NCBI GenBank assembly: GCA_009773635.1
Contig: WSYC01000002.1
Coordinates: 107,905 to 171,904, forward strand
Reading direction: 5' to 3'
Length of the DNA: 64,000 nt
Source: Beijerinckiaceae bacterium
GTDB taxonomy: Bacteria > Pseudomonadota > Alphaproteobacteria > Rhizobiales > Beijerinckiaceae
Shown: one piece after another, positions 61,391-64,000 of the stretch
How the letters are laid out: the number at the start of each line of letters is the position of its first letter
How positions within the stretch are numbered: position 1 is the first letter of the stretch
Made by a program: the position numbers and the translations under genes
The notes under the pieces: generated by a model
Databases searched by the model: none
What the model was told of the DNA's origin: nothing
What the model saw: the letters and a program-made list of their open reading frames with translations, nothing else

Positions 61391-61496
61391 GCTGCTCTCC
61401 CGTATCCGGCATAAGATGAGGGTGTAAGCCCCGTGGCGGCAGAGATAGAGCGCGGATGCATTTTTGTCATCCCGAACCAAAGATCAGGAGGCACGC

Positions 61497-62273
61497 GTGG
61501 CCAGTATCGAGATCGAGACGCGCGGCAAGGTCGCCATCCTCACGCTCAACCGGCCGGACCGCCGCAACGCGCTGGACGAGTCCATGATCGGGGAGTTCGA
61601 CCGCTTCTTTGACCGACCCGATCCGGCGATCCGCGCGGTCGTGCTCCGGGCGGAAGGGCCGCATTTCTGTGCCGGGCTTGACCTGCGCGAGCACTACGAG
61701 CTGAACCGCTCGCCGGTGGAATTCATGCGGATGTGCCAGGGCTGGCACCGCGCTTTCGACAAGATGCAGTTCGGCTCGATCCCGATCATCGCCGCGCTCA
61801 AGGGCGCGGTTGTCGGCGGCGGGCTGGAGCTTGCCGCTGCAACCCATGTGCGCGTGGCGGAACGCTCCACCTTCTTCGCCCTGCCGGAAGGCCAGCGCGG
61901 CGTCTTCACCGGCGGTGGCGCGACCGTGCGCGTCGCGCGGATCATGACGCCGGCGCGGATGATCGACATGATGATCGCGGCCCGCACCTACGATGTCCAG
62001 CGTGGCTACGACGTCGGGTTGGCGCATGAGATCGTCGAGGACGGGGAGGGCGATGCCCGCGCTTTCGCCATCGCCGAGGCGGCGGCGGAGCATTATGATG
62101 TCACGAATTTCGGTATTCTCACCGGTATCTCGCGCATCAACGACATGTCGACGACCGACGGGCTTTTTGCCGAATCCCTGCTCGCCGGGATGGTGATGAC
62201 CAACCCGGACCTGCGCCCGAGCCTTGAGACCTTCTTCGCCAAACAGGCACCAAGGCTGGAGCCGAAGGGGTGA
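61497..62273 (+). CDS. Enoyl-CoA hydratase/isomerase family protein
   Basis: A 258-aa crotonase from GTG 61497 with AGGAGG eight bases upstream. Both Glu of true hydratases are kept: GGGLELAAATH and FALPEGQRGVFTGGGATVR. The oxyanion segment is HFCAGLDLREH. It acts on an enoyl-CoA. It is divergent from the AcuI-like gene at 61390 and ends the catabolic stretch before tRNA-Gly. Confidence 0.86.
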   Translation: MASIEIETRGKVAILTLNRPDRRNALDESMIGEFDRFFDRPDPAIRAVVLRAEGPHFCAGLDLREHYELNRSPVEFMRMCQGWHRAFDKMQFGSIPIIAALKGAVVGGGLELAAATHVRVAERSTFFALPEGQRGVFTGGGATVRVARIMTPARMIDMMIAARTYDVQRGYDVGLAHEIVEDGEGDARAFAIAEAAAEHYDVTNFGILTGISRINDMSTTDGLFAESLLAGMVMTNPDLRPSLETFFAKQAPRLEPKG

Positions 62274-62484
62274 TGTGCCGGAGCTGAACACCGGGCGGGT
62301 TGTGGAAAGTTGAGTCAGAAATCGAGATTAAAACATTGAAATTGAGAGCGAAATTCTGATTTAGCTTCTTCATGTAACGATTCCGGCGATCCCGGTCTGG
62401 TCTGATGCAGCGGCGCGTCAGGATCGGGAGTCAGGAATTCAGACTTGCCATGAAGCGGCTTGCCGATTACCTCTCGGCCCTGAC

Positions 62485-62558
62485 GCGGGCGTTGTGTAAT
62501 GGTAAGACCCTAGCCTTCCAAGCTAGAGACGCGGGTTCGATTCCCGCCGCCCGCTCCA
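62485..62558 (+). tRNA. trnG: tRNA-Gly (UCC)
   Basis: Acceptor GCGGGCG pairs with CGCCCGC. The anticodon stem-loop CTAGCCTTCCAAGCTAG carries TCC, the T-arm is CGGGTTCGATTCCCG, and a CCA is encoded (62556-62558). In many relatives I recall it next to tRNA-Tyr and tuf; here it lies 48 kb from tRNA-Tyr. Confidence 0.95.
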
Positions 62559-62577
62559 GTTTCCCGGCGCCTTTGCC

Positions 62578-63633
62578 TCACACATGCCGCGCTTGCGGGT
62601 GGAGCGACTTGCCGAGAATATGCTCGGCATTCCTGACCACATGCACTGTCGAGCCGACGATCAGCGGATCGCAGCCCACGACGATGGAATGATCCTTGTT
62701 CGGGTAGTCAAGCGACGAGAGGAAGTGCTGGAGGCAGTTGAGGCGTGCGCGCTTCTTGTCGTCCGATTTGATGATCGTCCACGGTGCGTCGGCGGTGTCG
62801 GTGTAGAAGAACATCGCCTCCTTGGCCTCGGTGTAATCGTTCCACTTGTCGAGCGAGGCGAGGTCAATCGGCGAGAGCTTCCACTGCTTCAGAGGATCGT
62901 TCTCGCGCGATTTGAAGCGGGCAAGCTGCTCCTCGCGCGTCACCGAGAACCAGTATTTGAAGAGGCGGATGCCGGAGCGGACGAACATCTGCTCCAGCAG
63001 CGGGGCCTGACGCATGAATTCGAGGTATTCGGCGGGCTGGCAAAATCCCATGACGCGCTCGACGCCGGCCCGGTTGTACCAGGAGCGGTCGAAGAACACC
63101 ATTTCCCCGCCTGAGGGCAGGTGATCGATGTAGCGCTGGAAATACCATTGCGTGCGCTCGCGCTCGGTGGGCTTTTCCAGCGCGATGACGCGCGCACCGC
63201 GCGGATTGAGATGCTCCATGAAGCGCTTGATCGTGCCGCCCTTGCCGGCGGCGTCCCGTCCTTCGAACAGGATCACGATGCGCTGGTTCGTGGCCTTGAT
63301 CCAGTTCTGCGCTTTGAGCAACTCGACCTGCAACGGCGCCATCTGGTTGAGATGGGCCTTTTCCGTCAGCCGGTCGGTGTAGGGGTAGGTGCCGGTTTCA
63401 AACGCGTTGCGCACGGCATCGGGGTCGGCCTCGGCCTTGCGCAAGGCTTCGCGGCGTTCGGCCTTGAGGGTGCGGCGGGTGAGGCGATCCACGCTCTCCC
63501 GCTCCTGCGGTGGGGCTGCGAGAGCACCGGCGGCTTTCATGATCGGATTGGCACCGTTGACCGGCTTTTCAACCGCAACATCAGGCTGCACCGGAGCATT
63601 CTGTGGCGCTTTTAAATCTTCTGCGGTTGCCAT
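62578..63633 (-). CDS. ppk2: Polyphosphate kinase 2
   Basis: A 351-aa enzyme from ATG 63633 with AGGAA upstream. A charged N-terminal about 75 residues precede the PPK2 fold: Walker A FEGRDAAGKGGTIKR, the YFQRYIDHLP segment, Walker B FFDRSWYNRAGVERVMGF and the lid FSVTREEQLARFKSRENDPL. It transfers phosphate between polyphosphate and nucleoside diphosphates. The class I type is likely from its single domain and motifs. The gene lies between tRNA-Gly and tuf and points away from tuf. Confidence 0.9.
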   Translation of the reverse strand: MATAEDLKAPQNAPVQPDVAVEKPVNGANPIMKAAGALAAPPQERESVDRLTRRTLKAERREALRKAEADPDAVRNAFETGTYPYTDRLTEKAHLNQMAPLQVELLKAQNWIKATNQRIVILFEGRDAAGKGGTIKRFMEHLNPRGARVIALEKPTERERTQWYFQRYIDHLPSGGEMVFFDRSWYNRAGVERVMGFCQPAEYLEFMRQAPLLEQMFVRSGIRLFKYWFSVTREEQLARFKSRENDPLKQWKLSPIDLASLDKWNDYTEAKEAMFFYTDTADAPWTIIKSDDKKRARLNCLQHFLSSLDYPNKDHSIVVGCDPLIVGSTVHVVRNAEHILGKSLHPQARHV

Positions 63634-63918
63634 GACGGTTCCTGATTTCCCCGATCGTGCTGACGATGACTGTTCCTTGTTATCAGCAGACAGGTTTTTG
63701 CGATTTTTGCATTGATCGCGCGCAATTAGACCAGCCGGCAAAGTGAAGTCTGGCAGGCAAGCCGGATTGACCGTCTTCCTGCTCATGGGAGCATCCGGAG
63801 GCATGGCGCATGATATCGCGCTTGAAATCTTGCAAAAACACGCCTAAACGGCGCGCCAAGTTCGCGTCGCGATCCGATGTCGAACCAGGATGCTGCCAGT
63901 CAATTCAGGAGTGCCGTC

Positions 63919-64000
63919 ATGGGCAAGGAAAAGTTTTCGCGGAACAAGCCGCATTGCAACATCGGGACGATTGGTCACGTTGACCATGGCAAGACGTCGT
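63919..64000 (+). CDS. tuf: Elongation factor Tu, N-terminal part (continues beyond window)
   Basis: From ATG 63919 (CAGGAG upstream) the frame reads [20 protein letters not shown] followed by VDHGKTS, the start of EF-Tu with its GTPase P-loop. Only 27 codons are inside the window. EF-Tu carries aminoacyl-tRNA to the ribosome. Confidence 0.93.
   Translation, partial: MGKEKFSRNKPHCNIGTIGHVDHGKTS

Noticed and set aside
62485..62558. tRNA-Gly as the right att site of a 48-kb element
   Set aside because: I found no copy of the tRNA-Gly or tRNA-Tyr end at the opposite border and no integrase gene near 62 kb; the tract may be an island, but this mechanism is not supported.

Overview
The window looks like a high-G+C alphaproteobacterial chromosome, most likely Hyphomicrobiales (Rhizobiales). 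This is inferred from codon use, the many solute-binding-protein transporters (two Liv-type ABC, one Pot-type ABC, two TAXI-TRAP, one orphan Bug receptor) and the rlmB / tRNA-Tyr / tRNA-Gly / tuf set, which I remember as a compact neighbourhood in that group. No species can be named from the sequence alone.

Bases 1-10386 are an accessory region of lower G+C (by eye) that stops exactly at the 3' end of a tRNA-Thr gene. It holds the C-terminal part of a phage-type primase-helicase, a terminase-small-subunit-like protein, several small unknown proteins, a membrane-protein/XRE-regulator pair followed by a decayed second copy of the same pair, and a defence cassette. The cassette comprises a C5-cytosine methyltransferase, a McrB-like motor, a McrC-like nuclease and a dead vsr gene. 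This gene set resembles the LlaJI kind of restriction-modification system.

Bases 10387-14132 are core-like: tRNA-Thr, a fragment of a second tRNA-Thr, an MHS-family transporter with an unusual inserted domain, rlmB and tRNA-Tyr. A 2.7-kb integrated element (14115-16813) sits in the 3' end of tRNA-Tyr. It has perfect 19-bp att repeats, 20-bp arm-type repeats at both ends, an IHF consensus site and a broken tyrosine integrase. Its one intact gene encodes a 444-aa protein with motifs resembling superfamily A polymerases (the TV-Pol type).

Bases 16901-62273 are about 45 kb of catabolic and transport genes lying between tRNA-Tyr and tRNA-Gly. In order they are: (i) a PotABCD-like importer with a fused permease, an enoyl-CoA hydratase-like protein and an acyl-CoA ligase, divergent from a TetR regulator; (ii) a metallo-hydrolase and an operon for an acyl-CoA ligase, a MaoC hydratase, an isonitrile-hydratase-like protein, an N,N-dimethylformamidase-large-subunit-like protein and a TetR; (iii) a divergent Liv-type ABC importer with a hydrolase, a RidA protein, a Bug receptor and a frameshifted gamma-glutamyltransferase; (iv) an FMN hydroxyacid oxidase; (v) two TAXI-TRAP transporters around an Asp/Glu-racemase-like enzyme; (vi) an operon for a 3-dehydroshikimate-dehydratase-like protein and a second Liv importer, followed by a FadJ-like enzyme; (vii) a NarL-type two-component pair; and (viii) an AcuI-like oxidoreductase and another crotonase. 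The theme is uptake of organic acids, amides or aromatics, their activation to CoA thioesters, and beta-oxidation-like breakdown.

Bases 62485-64000 return to core genes: tRNA-Gly, ppk2 and the start of tuf.
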